DNA of 64,000 nucleotides from Rhizobiales bacterium 65-79 (lineage in GTDB: Bacteria > Pseudomonadota > Alphaproteobacteria > Rhizobiales > Rhizobiaceae). The stretch is from positions 2,210 to 66,209 of the forward strand of contig MKRJ01000021.1 in the NCBI GenBank assembly GCA_001896885.1, in the 5' to 3' direction. A program made the position numbers and the translations under genes. This document shows, piece by piece, positions 30,587 to 38,796 of this stretch; within the stretch, counting starts at the first letter, position 1, and every line of letters begins with the position of its first letter. The notes beneath the pieces were generated by a model. That model made no database searches and was not told where the DNA came from. It saw nothing but the letters and a program-made list of their open reading frames with translations.

Positions 30587-31234
30587 ATGGCGCTCCTTCT
30601 GCACGACTATTTCCGTTCGAGCGCCTCCTACCGGGTCCGCATCGCGCTCAATCTCAAGGGACTGCCCTATCGGCAACAGCCGCACCATCTGGCGAAGGGC
30701 GAGCACCGTGCCCCTGACTATCTGAGGATCAATCCGCAAGGCCTCGTACCGGCCCTGGTCGATGGCGATGTTACCATCACGCAGTCGATCGCCATCCTCG
30801 AATATCTCGAGGAAGCCTATCCGGATACGCGCCGCCTGCTTCCGGCGGCGCCCGCCGGGCGCGCCCGCGTGCGCTCACTGTCGGCGATCGTCGCCGCCGA
30901 CACGCATCCGCTCAACAATCTGCGCGTCCTCAAATATCTCGACACCGAACTGGGGCTGGACGAGCCGGCTCGGACAGCCTGGTACCATCATTGGTTGAAG
31001 GAATGCTTCGACGCTTTCGAGGCACGGCTTCAGGACGAGCCGGAGACGGGTCGGTTCTGCCACGGCGACGATCCAACCATGGCCGACATCTGCCTCGTCC
31101 CGCAGATTTTCAACGCGAAGCGGTTCGCCTTCGATCTTGCGGCCTATTCCGCCGTCATGCGCATCTTCGACGCCGCGCAGGCGCTGGACGCCTTCGCGAT
31201 GGCCGCGCCCGATCGCCAGCCCGACGCGGAATAG
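30587..31234 (+). CDS. maiA: Maleylacetoacetate/maleylpyruvate isomerase (zeta-class GST)
   Basis: A glutathione-dependent cis-trans isomerase of 215 residues. The zeta-class signature SSASYRVRIALNLK lies at residues 10-23, with the catalytic serine pair, followed by INPQGLVPAL and TQSIAILEYLEE for glutathione binding, and the C-terminal helical domain with DPTMADICLVPQ. Paired with the short FAH hydrolase, maleylpyruvate of the gentisate route is the more likely substrate. No ring-cleaving dioxygenase is visible in the window. Confidence 0.88.
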   Translation: MALLLHDYFRSSASYRVRIALNLKGLPYRQQPHHLAKGEHRAPDYLRINPQGLVPALVDGDVTITQSIAILEYLEEAYPDTRRLLPAAPAGRARVRSLSAIVAADTHPLNNLRVLKYLDTELGLDEPARTAWYHHWLKECFDAFEARLQDEPETGRFCHGDDPTMADICLVPQIFNAKRFAFDLAAYSAVMRIFDAAQALDAFAMAAPDRQPDAE

Positions 31235-31439
31235 CCCCTCGCGCAGCCTGGCGATCACGCCGGCTGGAAATCTGCTCCATTTCGCGCCGTCGTAAGAAAA
31301 ACGTCAACAAAATGCCGCTATTACCTTGGAGCGGAACTGACGGCCTTGCGATAGCGAGGCCTCAGCAAAAGAGATAATTGGCGCTGGACGGTCGTAGCCG
31401 CGGGGCTGCGATCGGTCGGTGCGATCAGGACGTTTTCTC

Positions 31440-33233
31440 GTGGCAATCGACAGCCTCCATTTCGTTCGCCGGCCGCAACTGCTTGCCGGGGCGAAGCACC
31501 TGTTTGGAACATTCAAGGCGCCGGGCCTCTTCATCGTTCTTCTGGCCTGCGGCGTCGGCGTCATCTCCGGAGCATTGGTGGCGGCGATGGGCTGGATCGT
31601 GCAGCAGATGCACTGGTATCTCTTCGGGCTGCCGAAGGGCGCGCGTCTCTCCAGCATGTTCGCGCTGTTCGAGCCGAGCCATGCACTGGTGCCGCTTGCC
31701 GGCGGCGTGGTCATGGGGGCCAGTATCGCCTGGCTGCGCTACCGCAAGTACCGCACGCCGATCGATCCGATCGAGGCGAACGCGCTGCATGGCGGGCGCA
31801 TGTCGCTCACCGATACGTTCATCATCGTATTCCAGACGATCATATCGAGCGGCTTCGGCGCCTCGGTGGGCCTGGAGGCGGGATACACGCAGATCGGATC
31901 GGGCGTGGCATCACGCATCGGCCGCAGTTTCGGGCTGCGCCGCAACGACGTGCGCATGCTGGTCGGGTGCGGAGCGGCCGCCGCGATCTCCGCCGCCTTC
32001 GACGCGCCGCTGACCGGCGCCTTCTACGGGTTCGAGCTGATCATTGGCGTCTATACCATCGTCAATGTCGCGCCGGTGCTGGCGGCGGCGCTGATGGGCT
32101 CCGTCACGGCCGACCTCCTGAAGGCTTCGCAGTTTCCGATCCACCTCGGCAGCGTTCCGCACATGACGCCGAACCAATACCTGCCCTATATGCTTCTGGG
32201 CCTGCTCGGCGGTATCGTCTCCATCGCCATCATGCATTTCGTGACGCTGGTCGAGCGCGCGTTTTCCAGCCTGTCGATCGACGTCACCCTCCGGCCCGCC
32301 ATCGGCGGCTGCCTGGTCGGGCTCCTAGCGCTTGGGACCCCGCAGGTGCTTTCGTCGGGCCACGGCGCCTTCCAGCTGCAGATGGCCATGAATTACGGCC
32401 TGACGGTCGTCGCGGGCGTTTTCGTGATGAAGCTTGCCGCATCCGCCATCTCGCTCGGTTCCGGCTTTCGCGGCGGCCTGTTCTTCGCCTCGCTCTTCCT
32501 GGGCGTACTGCTCGGCAAGCTATTCGCCGCGGCGATGGCGATCTTGTCGCCCCAGACCGGCATCGACCCGGGCGTGGCCGGCGTGATCGGGATGACCTCG
32601 CTCGCCGTCGGCGTCGTCGGCGGTCCGCTGACCATGACCTTCCTCGCCCTCGAATCGAGCGGCGACCTGACGCTCACAGGCGTGGTGCTGGCCGGCTCGA
32701 TCCTGTCGGCGATGGTGGTGCGCGAGGGCTTCGGCTATTCCTTCTCGACCTGGCGTCTGCATCTGCGCGGCGAGACGATCCGCAGCGCCCACGATGTCGG
32801 CTGGATGCGGTCGCTGACCGTGGGTTCGATGATGCGCGCCGACGTACGCACCGTCGATGCCGACACGCCGGTCGCGGAATTCCGCAAGCTCTTTCCGCTG
32901 GGCTCTGCCCAGCGCGTCATCGCCATCGACGCGGACCAGCATTATGTCGGCATCTTGCTGGTGGCGGAAGTGCACGCCGACCAGGCGGACGCCGATGCCG
33001 AGAAGGGCGTTACCGTCGGCCAACTGGCGAAATTCAAGGACACGGTCCTGCTGCCTTCGATGAACGTCAAGGTGGCGGCCCAGGCCTTCACCGCCTCCGG
33101 CAGCGAGGAATTGGCCGTCGTGGACGACAAGTACGACCGCACCGTCGTCGGCCTCCTCACCGAGGGCCATCTGCTGCGCCGCTATGCCGAGGAACTGGAA
33201 AAGGCCCGGCGCGACCTTTCCGGCGAAAGCTGA
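31440..33233 (+). CDS. CLC-family chloride channel/antiporter-like protein with CBS domains
   Basis: A polytopic protein of about 597 residues with a CLC core (about residues 20-420) and two C-terminal CBS domains. The gating glutamate position is kept in FGASVGLEAGYTQ (Glu146). The other anion-path motifs differ from classical ClcA: the GSGIP loop is replaced by LHGGRMSLTD, GKEGP reads GLEAG, and the GGxFxP motif reads GGLFFAS. The GTG at 31440 has an AGGA site 9 bp upstream; a GTG at 31419 is also possible. The transported ion is uncertain. It is a single gene with an upstream hairpin (31342-31361). Confidence 0.85.
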   Translation: MAIDSLHFVRRPQLLAGAKHLFGTFKAPGLFIVLLACGVGVISGALVAAMGWIVQQMHWYLFGLPKGARLSSMFALFEPSHALVPLAGGVVMGASIAWLRYRKYRTPIDPIEANALHGGRMSLTDTFIIVFQTIISSGFGASVGLEAGYTQIGSGVASRIGRSFGLRRNDVRMLVGCGAAAAISAAFDAPLTGAFYGFELIIGVYTIVNVAPVLAAALMGSVTADLLKASQFPIHLGSVPHMTPNQYLPYMLLGLLGGIVSIAIMHFVTLVERAFSSLSIDVTLRPAIGGCLVGLLALGTPQVLSSGHGAFQLQMAMNYGLTVVAGVFVMKLAASAISLGSGFRGGLFFASLFLGVLLGKLFAAAMAILSPQTGIDPGVAGVIGMTSLAVGVVGGPLTMTFLALESSGDLTLTGVVLAGSILSAMVVREGFGYSFSTWRLHLRGETIRSAHDVGWMRSLTVGSMMRADVRTVDADTPVAEFRKLFPLGSAQRVIAIDADQHYVGILLVAEVHADQADADAEKGVTVGQLAKFKDTVLLPSMNVKVAAQAFTASGSEELAVVDDKYDRTVVGLLTEGHLLRRYAEELEKARRDLSGES

Positions 33234-33412
33234 CGCGGTCAAAGCGCCTGGAATGGCTTACGAGTCCTTGGACCGGGCCTATGCGGACGCCGAAGGGAAT
33301 TTCTCTTCCATCTGCTCGCAATCAGCCGGCGACGACGATCCCCCGATAATTTGCCTTTGCGTACGCAATGACGGACCTCAGGCACCAGGTCGCAGCGACG
33401 ATGCCTGGATCG

Positions 33413-34294
33413 TCATGCGAAAAGCGCGCGTTCCCGCTCGACCGCTTCGCCGATGAAGGCGGCGACCGCCTGGATGCGCCGAAGCGGCCGGACGGATTCG
33501 TGGTAGACCAGCCAATAGGCCCGGCGGATGGGCTTTACCGCTGGCACGTGCACGAGATCGGGCATCGCGCGGGCGATGAAGGTGTGCAGGATGCCGATGC
33601 CCGCGCCGGAGCGCACCGCCTCCGCCTGGCCGAGCGACGAGGAGATCTCGAAGCGGGCATTCCAATCGGATGCGAATTCGGCGGCATAGTCGAGCGACGG
33701 GCTGAAGGTCAGGTCGGGCACGTATCCGACGAGACGGTGGCGGCTAAGCTCCGCCGGCGCCCGCGGCATTCCCATCTCCTCGACATAGACGCGCGAGGCG
33801 TAGAGGCCGAGCGTATAGTCGACGAGCTTGCCGGCGACGAGCCGGCCTTCCGCCGGCCGCTCGACGGTGATGGCGATATCCGCCTCGCGCCGCGACAGCG
33901 AAAAGGAGCGCGGCACCGGCACGAGTTGTACGACAAGTTCCGGATGACGCGCCGCGAGCGCGCCTAGCCGGGCCGCGAGGAAGGCGACCCCGAAGCCGTC
34001 CGGCGCTCCGATGCGCACCGTGCCCGACACTTCCCCGCCCTCGCCTGCGATATCGGCGCGCGCCACGATCAGTTCGGCTTCCATGTGCTCGGCGCGCTCC
34101 AGGAAGCGCTCGCCCGCGGGCGTCAGCTCGGAGCCGGTGGTGAGGCGCCTGAACAGTTTGGCGTTGAGGGTTTCCTCCAGCGAGGCGATGCGCCGCGACA
34201 CCGTCGCATGGTTGAGGTCGAGCCGCTTCGCCGCGCCCAGGATCTGTCCCGAGCGCGCCACCGCAAGGAAGATACGTATGTCGTCCCAGTTCAT
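33413..34294 (-). CDS. LysR-family transcriptional regulator
   Basis: A 293-residue LTTR. The N-terminal winged helix (MNWDDIRIFLAVARSGQILG, then ATVSRRIASLEE) is followed by the linker helix and a periplasmic-binding-like effector domain from about residue 90. It is divergent from mmsA, the usual geometry for autoregulation and control of the neighbour, so it may sense a valine or inositol catabolite. The effector is unknown. Confidence 0.9.
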   Translation of the reverse strand: MNWDDIRIFLAVARSGQILGAAKRLDLNHATVSRRIASLEETLNAKLFRRLTTGSELTPAGERFLERAEHMEAELIVARADIAGEGGEVSGTVRIGAPDGFGVAFLAARLGALAARHPELVVQLVPVPRSFSLSRREADIAITVERPAEGRLVAGKLVDYTLGLYASRVYVEEMGMPRAPAELSRHRLVGYVPDLTFSPSLDYAAEFASDWNARFEISSSLGQAEAVRSGAGIGILHTFIARAMPDLVHVPAVKPIRRAYWLVYHESVRPLRRIQAVAAFIGEAVERERALFA

Positions 34295-34383
34295 GCGTCC
34301 TCCGCCTTCATGTTAGGCAGGTGATTGCAGAAAATAAAGAGCAAGCCCGATCGATAGCGGATATTCGCACACCGGATGCGGTC

Positions 34384-34398
34384 TTGCGCGCGTTGCAA
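34384..34398. promoter_or_regulatory. LysR-type box in the mmsA upstream region
   Basis: TTGCGCGCGTTGCAA contains the T-N11-A pattern with a TTGC/GCAA dyad. It lies about 50 bp before the mmsA start and about 90 bp before the divergent LysR start, the expected place for the regulator. This is a pattern match only. Confidence 0.4.
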
Positions 34399-34448
34399 AG
34401 GCCGTCGCAAAGCTGGACAATGGCGCAGCCATTCACAGGGAGAAGATC

Positions 34449-35945
34449 ATGGAAACGATCGGGCATTTCATCGGCGGCAAGCACGTCGCCGGCACCAGCG
34501 GCCGCACGGCTGAAATCATGCAGCCGATGGACGGCACCGTGCGCGGCAAGGTGGCGCTCGCCTCCAAGGCCGAACTGCGCAAGGCCGTCGAGAACGCCAA
34601 GGCTGCGCAGCCGGCCTGGGCCGCTACCAACCCGCAGCGCCGCGTGCGCGTCCTGATGAAATTCCTCGAACTGGTGGCGCGCGACAACGAGGCGCTCGCC
34701 GAACTTCTCGCCCGCGAGCACGGCAAGACCATTCCCGACGCCAAGGGCGACATCTTGCGCGGCGTCGAGGTCGTGGAGTTCGCGCTCGGCATCCCGCATC
34801 TGATGAAGGGCGAGTTCACCGAGGGCGCCGGCCCCGGCATCGATATCTTCTCGGTGCGCCAGCCGCTCGGCGTCGTCGCCGGTATCACGCCCTTCAACTT
34901 CCCGGCCATGATCCCGATGTGGAAATTCGCGCCGGCGATCGCCTGCGGCAACGCCTTCATCCTGAAGCCGTCCGAACGCGATCCGGGCGTGCCGATGAAA
35001 CTCGCCGAGCTGATGTACGAGGCAGGCCTGCCTGCCGGCATCCTCAACGTCGTCAACGGCGACAAGGAGGCGGTGGACGCCATCCTCGACGATCCGGACA
35101 TCAAGGCGGTCGGCTTCGTAGGCTCCTCCTCGATCGCGGAATACATCTATGCCCGCGGCTGCGCGACGGGCAAGCGCGTGCAGTGCTTCGGCGGCGCCAA
35201 GAACCACATGATCGTCATGCCGGACGCCGACATGGACCAGGCCGTCGATGCGCTGATCGGCTCGGGCTACGGCGCGGCCGGCGAGCGCTGCATGGCCGTC
35301 TCGGTCGCCGTCCCGGTCGGCAAAGCGACCGCCGACAAGCTGGTCGAGAAGCTGATCCCGCGCGTCGAAAGCCTGAAGATCGGGCCGTCCACCGATCCGG
35401 CCGCCGATTTCGGCCCGCTGGTGACGGCCCAGGCGCTGGAGCGCGTGAAGAACTATGTCGAGATCGGCGTCAAGGAAGGCGCCAAGCTCAAGGTCGACGG
35501 ACGCGGCTTCAAGATGCAGGGCTACGAGAACGGCTTCTACATGGGCGGCTGCCTGTTCGACGAGGTGACGCCGGACATGCGCATCTACAAGGAGGAGATT
35601 TTCGGTCCCGTGCTGTCGGTGGTGCGCGCGCATGATTTCGAGGAAGCCGTGCGCCTTCCCTCCGAGCATGAATACGGCAACGGCGTCGCCATCTTCACCC
35701 GCGACGGCGACGCCGCGCGCGAATTCTCGAGCCGCGTCAATGTTGGCATGGTCGGCGTCAACGTGCCGATCCCGGTGCCGGTCTCCTACTACACCTTTGG
35801 TGGCTGGAAGCGGTCCGGTTTCGGCGATCTCAACCAGTACGGCCCGGATTCGGTGCGCTTCTACACCAAGACCAAGACGATCACCTCGCGCTGGCCGTCC
35901 GGCGTCAAGGAAGGCGCCGAGTTCGCCATGCCGACCATGAAGTGA
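34449..35945 (+). CDS. mmsA: CoA-acylating methylmalonate-semialdehyde dehydrogenase
   Basis: Aldehyde dehydrogenase that converts methylmalonate semialdehyde (valine) or malonate semialdehyde (inositol/beta-alanine) to propionyl-CoA or acetyl-CoA. The 498-residue protein has TPFNFPAMIPMWKFAPAIA, the NAD-binding GFVGSSSIAEYIY, and catalytic Cys in GERCMAVSVAV. The absence of the usual ALDH general-base glutamate is typical of this CoA-dependent subgroup. An AGGGAGAAGATC ribosome-binding site precedes the ATG. A short copy of its 3' end follows the gene, then a terminator. Confidence 0.95.
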   Translation: METIGHFIGGKHVAGTSGRTAEIMQPMDGTVRGKVALASKAELRKAVENAKAAQPAWAATNPQRRVRVLMKFLELVARDNEALAELLAREHGKTIPDAKGDILRGVEVVEFALGIPHLMKGEFTEGAGPGIDIFSVRQPLGVVAGITPFNFPAMIPMWKFAPAIACGNAFILKPSERDPGVPMKLAELMYEAGLPAGILNVVNGDKEAVDAILDDPDIKAVGFVGSSSIAEYIYARGCATGKRVQCFGGAKNHMIVMPDADMDQAVDALIGSGYGAAGERCMAVSVAVPVGKATADKLVEKLIPRVESLKIGPSTDPAADFGPLVTAQALERVKNYVEIGVKEGAKLKVDGRGFKMQGYENGFYMGGCLFDEVTPDMRIYKEEIFGPVLSVVRAHDFEEAVRLPSEHEYGNGVAIFTRDGDAAREFSSRVNVGMVGVNVPIPVPVSYYTFGGWKRSGFGDLNQYGPDSVRFYTKTKTITSRWPSGVKEGAEFAMPTMK

Positions 35946-36043
35946 CGCCTCCGGATTCTGGCTTGCGCGTCCTCGCCTCTGGCTGCGAGCGCGCGGGCAG
36001 CGTCAAGGAAGGCGCCGAGTTCGCCATGCCGATCATGAAGTGA
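35903..36043. repeat. 43-bp direct repeat: duplicated 3' end of mmsA
   Basis: Bases 35903-35945, the last 14 codons and stop of mmsA, recur at 36001-36043 with a single mismatch (ACC to ATC). The two copies are 98 bp apart. The second copy still reads VKEGAEFAMPIMK-stop but has no gene body upstream, so it looks like the remnant of a tandem duplication or of recombination with a paralogue. Confidence 0.9.
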
Positions 36044-36068
36044 TCCGTGTAGATCAGCCATGAACAAT

Positions 36069-36110
36069 CGAACCGGCCGTCGCCCGATCAGGCGGCGGCC
36101 GGTTCTTTTT
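36069..36110 (+). terminator. Rho-independent terminator after mmsA
   Basis: A stem of about 14 bp (GAACCGGCCGTCGCC pairing with GGCGGCGGCCGGTTC) with a loop CGATCA, followed by TTTTT. The left arm contains the last codons of the convergent MFS gene, so one sequence serves as both coding end and terminator. Confidence 0.8.
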
Positions 36111-37368
36111 CGTCCGGATCGTCCTCGCTACCGCCGGCATCGACGCGCGGGTCGAGATGAAGAGCCTCCGGTGTCGTCGCCCGCTCGGCGGGAACGGTCT
36201 GGAAGGCCTCGCGTTCCTCGATCGGGATCGGCGCGCGGCTCTTGATGCGCAGTATCGTGTAGCCGGCGAGGCTCGCATGGGCGAGAGCAGTCGCCACGAA
36301 CAGGCTCTCGGGCCTCAGATAGGCCATCAGCGCCGCGCCGAGCAACGGCCCGATCATCGTGCCGAAGCCGTAGAGCAGCAGAAGCCCGCCCGAAACCTTG
36401 ACGAAATCCTCCGAACTCGCGTGGTCGTTGGCGTGCGCCACCGCCAGCGAATAGAGGATATAGGCGAGCGCGCCGTAGCAAGCGGTCATGACCAGGATGA
36501 CCATGCCGTGGCGCGGTTCGAACAGGAAGATGAGCAGCCCGATCAGCGCAGCGCCCGCCGCGGCCGCCGCCATGACGAAGCGGCGGTCGGTGCGGTCGGA
36601 GATGCGGCCGGCCGGAAGCTGCATGACCGCGCCGGCGATAACCACCAGGCTCATCATCAGCGCGATCTCGTAGGTCGGCAGGCCGATGCGCGCCCCGAAG
36701 ACGGCGCCGAGCGTGCCCCATGCCCCGTTGGCAACGCCGATCAGGAGACAGCCGACGAGCGAGACGGGGGAATTCGCGTAGAGCCTGCGAAGGTCCAGCG
36801 AAACTTCCTTGAGCGGCGCCGGGGTCGCCTGGGTCGAGATCGCCGTCGGGATCAGCGACATGCAGAAGAAAATGCCGGTGACCATGAAGAGCGAGGCCGA
36901 ACGGACGTCTCCGGCCGCCACGATCATCTGGCCTGCCATGATCGCAGCGTAGGTCACCATCATGTAGAGGCCGAAGACGGTGCCGCGGTTCTTGTTGGTG
37001 GCGCGTTCGTTCAGCCAGCTTTCGATGACCATGAAGGAACCGGCCATGGTGAAGCCGGTGAAGATCCTGAGCCCGATCCAGATATAGGGATCGATGAACA
37101 GGCCGGTCAAAAGCGCGATGATGGCGCCGACGGCCGCGAAGGTGCCGAAGGCGCGTACATGGCCGACATTGCGCACAAGCTTGGGCGCGTAGAGGCAGCC
37201 GCCGACGAACCCGCCGGCCCAGGCCGTGCCGAGCAGGCCGAGCGCGGCGGTCGAGAAGCCCTCGGCCTGGCCGCGCAGCGGCAGGAGCAGGCTGAGCAGG
37301 CCGGAGGCGAGCAGAAGGAACGCCGTGCCCCGCAACAGGGCGAATATGGGACCGAAGGAAGCGAGCAT
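36088..37368 (-). CDS. MFS transporter
   Basis: A 426-residue major-facilitator protein with twelve hydrophobic segments and a charged C-terminal tail of about 50 residues (EEREAFQTVPAERA to EDDPDEKEPAAA). The motif-A-like loop between helices 2 and 3 is degenerate (CLYAPKLVRNVGHVRAFG), while helix 8-9 has AGRISDRTDRR. The layout resembles the YcaD-type MFS group of unknown substrate. The ATG at 37368 starts just before helix 1. It is convergent with mmsA and shares its terminator sequence. Confidence 0.85.
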   Translation of the reverse strand: MLASFGPIFALLRGTAFLLLASGLLSLLLPLRGQAEGFSTAALGLLGTAWAGGFVGGCLYAPKLVRNVGHVRAFGTFAAVGAIIALLTGLFIDPYIWIGLRIFTGFTMAGSFMVIESWLNERATNKNRGTVFGLYMMVTYAAIMAGQMIVAAGDVRSASLFMVTGIFFCMSLIPTAISTQATPAPLKEVSLDLRRLYANSPVSLVGCLLIGVANGAWGTLGAVFGARIGLPTYEIALMMSLVVIAGAVMQLPAGRISDRTDRRFVMAAAAAGAALIGLLIFLFEPRHGMVILVMTACYGALAYILYSLAVAHANDHASSEDFVKVSGGLLLLYGFGTMIGPLLGAALMAYLRPESLFVATALAHASLAGYTILRIKSRAPIPIEEREAFQTVPAERATTPEALHLDPRVDAGGSEDDPDEKEPAAA

Positions 37369-37462
37369 CTGGGGATCCCGGCTAGGGCAAGAAAACGAAC
37401 GCCGCGAATGCAATGAAATTTGTGACCGTTTCGAGACGGGAACGATCCGCACCTGGCATGGA

Positions 37463-37657
37463 TCACCCCTTGCGGAAGAGCGCGTCGGCCGCGCTTCGCG
37501 TCTTGTCCTTCGCGGCGCATTCGGCCTCCAGCCGGCGGATCTCCTCCTTGAGCTGCGCGATGCGTTCGGAGAGTTCGTCGACCGACAGGAGCGAAAGGTC
37601 CTGGCCGACCTCGTGAACCCTTTTCTTGCGCGGCGCCTCGTCGTCGAACATGCTCAT
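37463..37657 (-). CDS. DUF1192 family protein
   Basis: A 64-residue soluble protein: an acidic/basic N-terminus MSMFDDEAPRKKRVHEVGQD, then LSLLSVDELSERIAQLKEEI, a coiled-coil helix continuing to ECAAKDK. This is the DUF1192 pattern, a small alphaproteobacterial family of unknown function. The ATG at 37657 has a purine-rich GGGAGAAGC site upstream. It lies between the MFS gene and the divergent quinone oxidoreductase, a frequent rhizobial arrangement. Confidence 0.88.
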   Translation of the reverse strand: MSMFDDEAPRKKRVHEVGQDLSLLSVDELSERIAQLKEEIRRLEAECAAKDKTRSAADALFRKG

Positions 37658-37785
37658 GCAGCTTCTCCCTCGCTTTGCTTGTCCGGCTCGATCGACTACA
37701 TAGATCGTCACCATAAAGGGCGCGAGCCGCCGGACGCAAATCCGGCATGCCTCCGCCATGTCCCCTCCTGCAAGGTTGAGTTTGT

Positions 37786-38790
37786 ATGATCGAAACGATC
37801 CCCGCCAAGATGACCGCCATCGCGATCACCACGCCCGGCGGCCCGCTCGTGCTGAAGCCGGAACGGCGCGACGTGCCCGAGCCGGCACCCGGCCAGATCC
37901 TGATCAAGGTCCGCGCTGCCGGGGTCAACCGGCCGGACGTGCTGCAGCGCAAAGGCGCCTATCCGCCGCCGCCGGGAGCCTCCGACCTGCCCGGGCTGGA
38001 AGTTTCCGGCGAAGTCGCCGCGCTCGGCGTCGGTGCGGAAAGATGGCGCATCGGCGATTCCGTCGTGGCGCTCACGCCCGGCGGCGGCTACGCCGAATAT
38101 GTCGCGGTCCACGGTTCGAACGCACTGCCTCTGCCGGCCGGCTTCACCTTTACCGAGGCGGCGGCGCTGCCGGAGACGTTTTTCACCGTATGGCATAACG
38201 TCTTCGAGCGCGGCGGGCTGAAGGCCGGCGATCGCTTTCTGGTGCATGGCGGCTCCTCCGGCATCGGTACGACCGCCATCCAGCTCGCCAAGGCGTTCGG
38301 GACCTATGTCATGACGACCGCAGGCTCGCAGGACAAATGCGAAGCCTGCCTCAGGCTCGGCGCCGACCGCGCGATCAACTACCGCGAGGAAGATTTCGTC
38401 GCGGCGGTGAAGGAGGCGACCGGCGGCGAAGGCGTCGACGTCATCCTCGACATGGTCGGCGGCGACTATATCGGCCGCAATTATGAAGCAGCGGCGGTGG
38501 AGGGCCGCATCGTCCAGATCGCCTTCCTGAACGGCCCGAAGGCAACCGCGGATTTCTCCAAGCTGATGGTGAAGCGCCTCGTCCATACCGGCTCGACGCT
38601 GAGGGCCCGCACCGTCGAGTTCAAGGGGGAAGTGGCAGCCGCGCTGGAGCAGAAGGTCTGGCCGCTTCTGGCTTCCCGCCAGGTCGCCCCGGTCATGGAC
38701 ATGATCTTCCCGCTCAAGGAAGCCTGGCGCGCGCACGAGCGCATGGAAGAAGGCAAGCACATCGGCAAGATCGTCCTCGACGTGGCGTAG
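37786..38790 (+). CDS. NAD(P)H:quinone oxidoreductase (zinc-type ADH superfamily, PIG3-like)
   Basis: A 334-residue medium-chain reductase. The N-terminal catalytic part reads AAGVNRPDVLQRKGAYPPPP and GLEVSGEVAALG; the nucleotide-binding loop is VHGGSSGIGTTAIQLAK. It lacks the structural and catalytic zinc cysteines of alcohol dehydrogenases, as expected for the quinone reductase/PIG3 group. It is divergent from DUF1192 (128 bp) and convergent with the alpha/beta hydrolase (6 bp between stops). Confidence 0.9.
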   Translation: MIETIPAKMTAIAITTPGGPLVLKPERRDVPEPAPGQILIKVRAAGVNRPDVLQRKGAYPPPPGASDLPGLEVSGEVAALGVGAERWRIGDSVVALTPGGGYAEYVAVHGSNALPLPAGFTFTEAAALPETFFTVWHNVFERGGLKAGDRFLVHGGSSGIGTTAIQLAKAFGTYVMTTAGSQDKCEACLRLGADRAINYREEDFVAAVKEATGGEGVDVILDMVGGDYIGRNYEAAAVEGRIVQIAFLNGPKATADFSKLMVKRLVHTGSTLRARTVEFKGEVAAALEQKVWPLLASRQVAPVMDMIFPLKEAWRAHERMEEGKHIGKIVLDVA

Positions 38791-38796
38791 CGGAGT

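Noticed and set aside
31342-31361. Hairpin GGCCTTGC-GATA-GCGAGGCC before the CLC gene as a terminator
   Set aside because: Not followed by a T-run on either strand; kept only as a note in the CLC entry.
31967-33349. 460-codon open frame overlapping the CLC gene in another frame
   Set aside because: Arg/Ala/Gly-rich out-of-frame translation of a membrane protein gene with no domain.
33234-33412. Small gene between the CLC gene and the LysR gene
   Set aside because: The only open frame there (33184-33456) overlaps the CLC end and has no ribosome-binding site or coding pattern.
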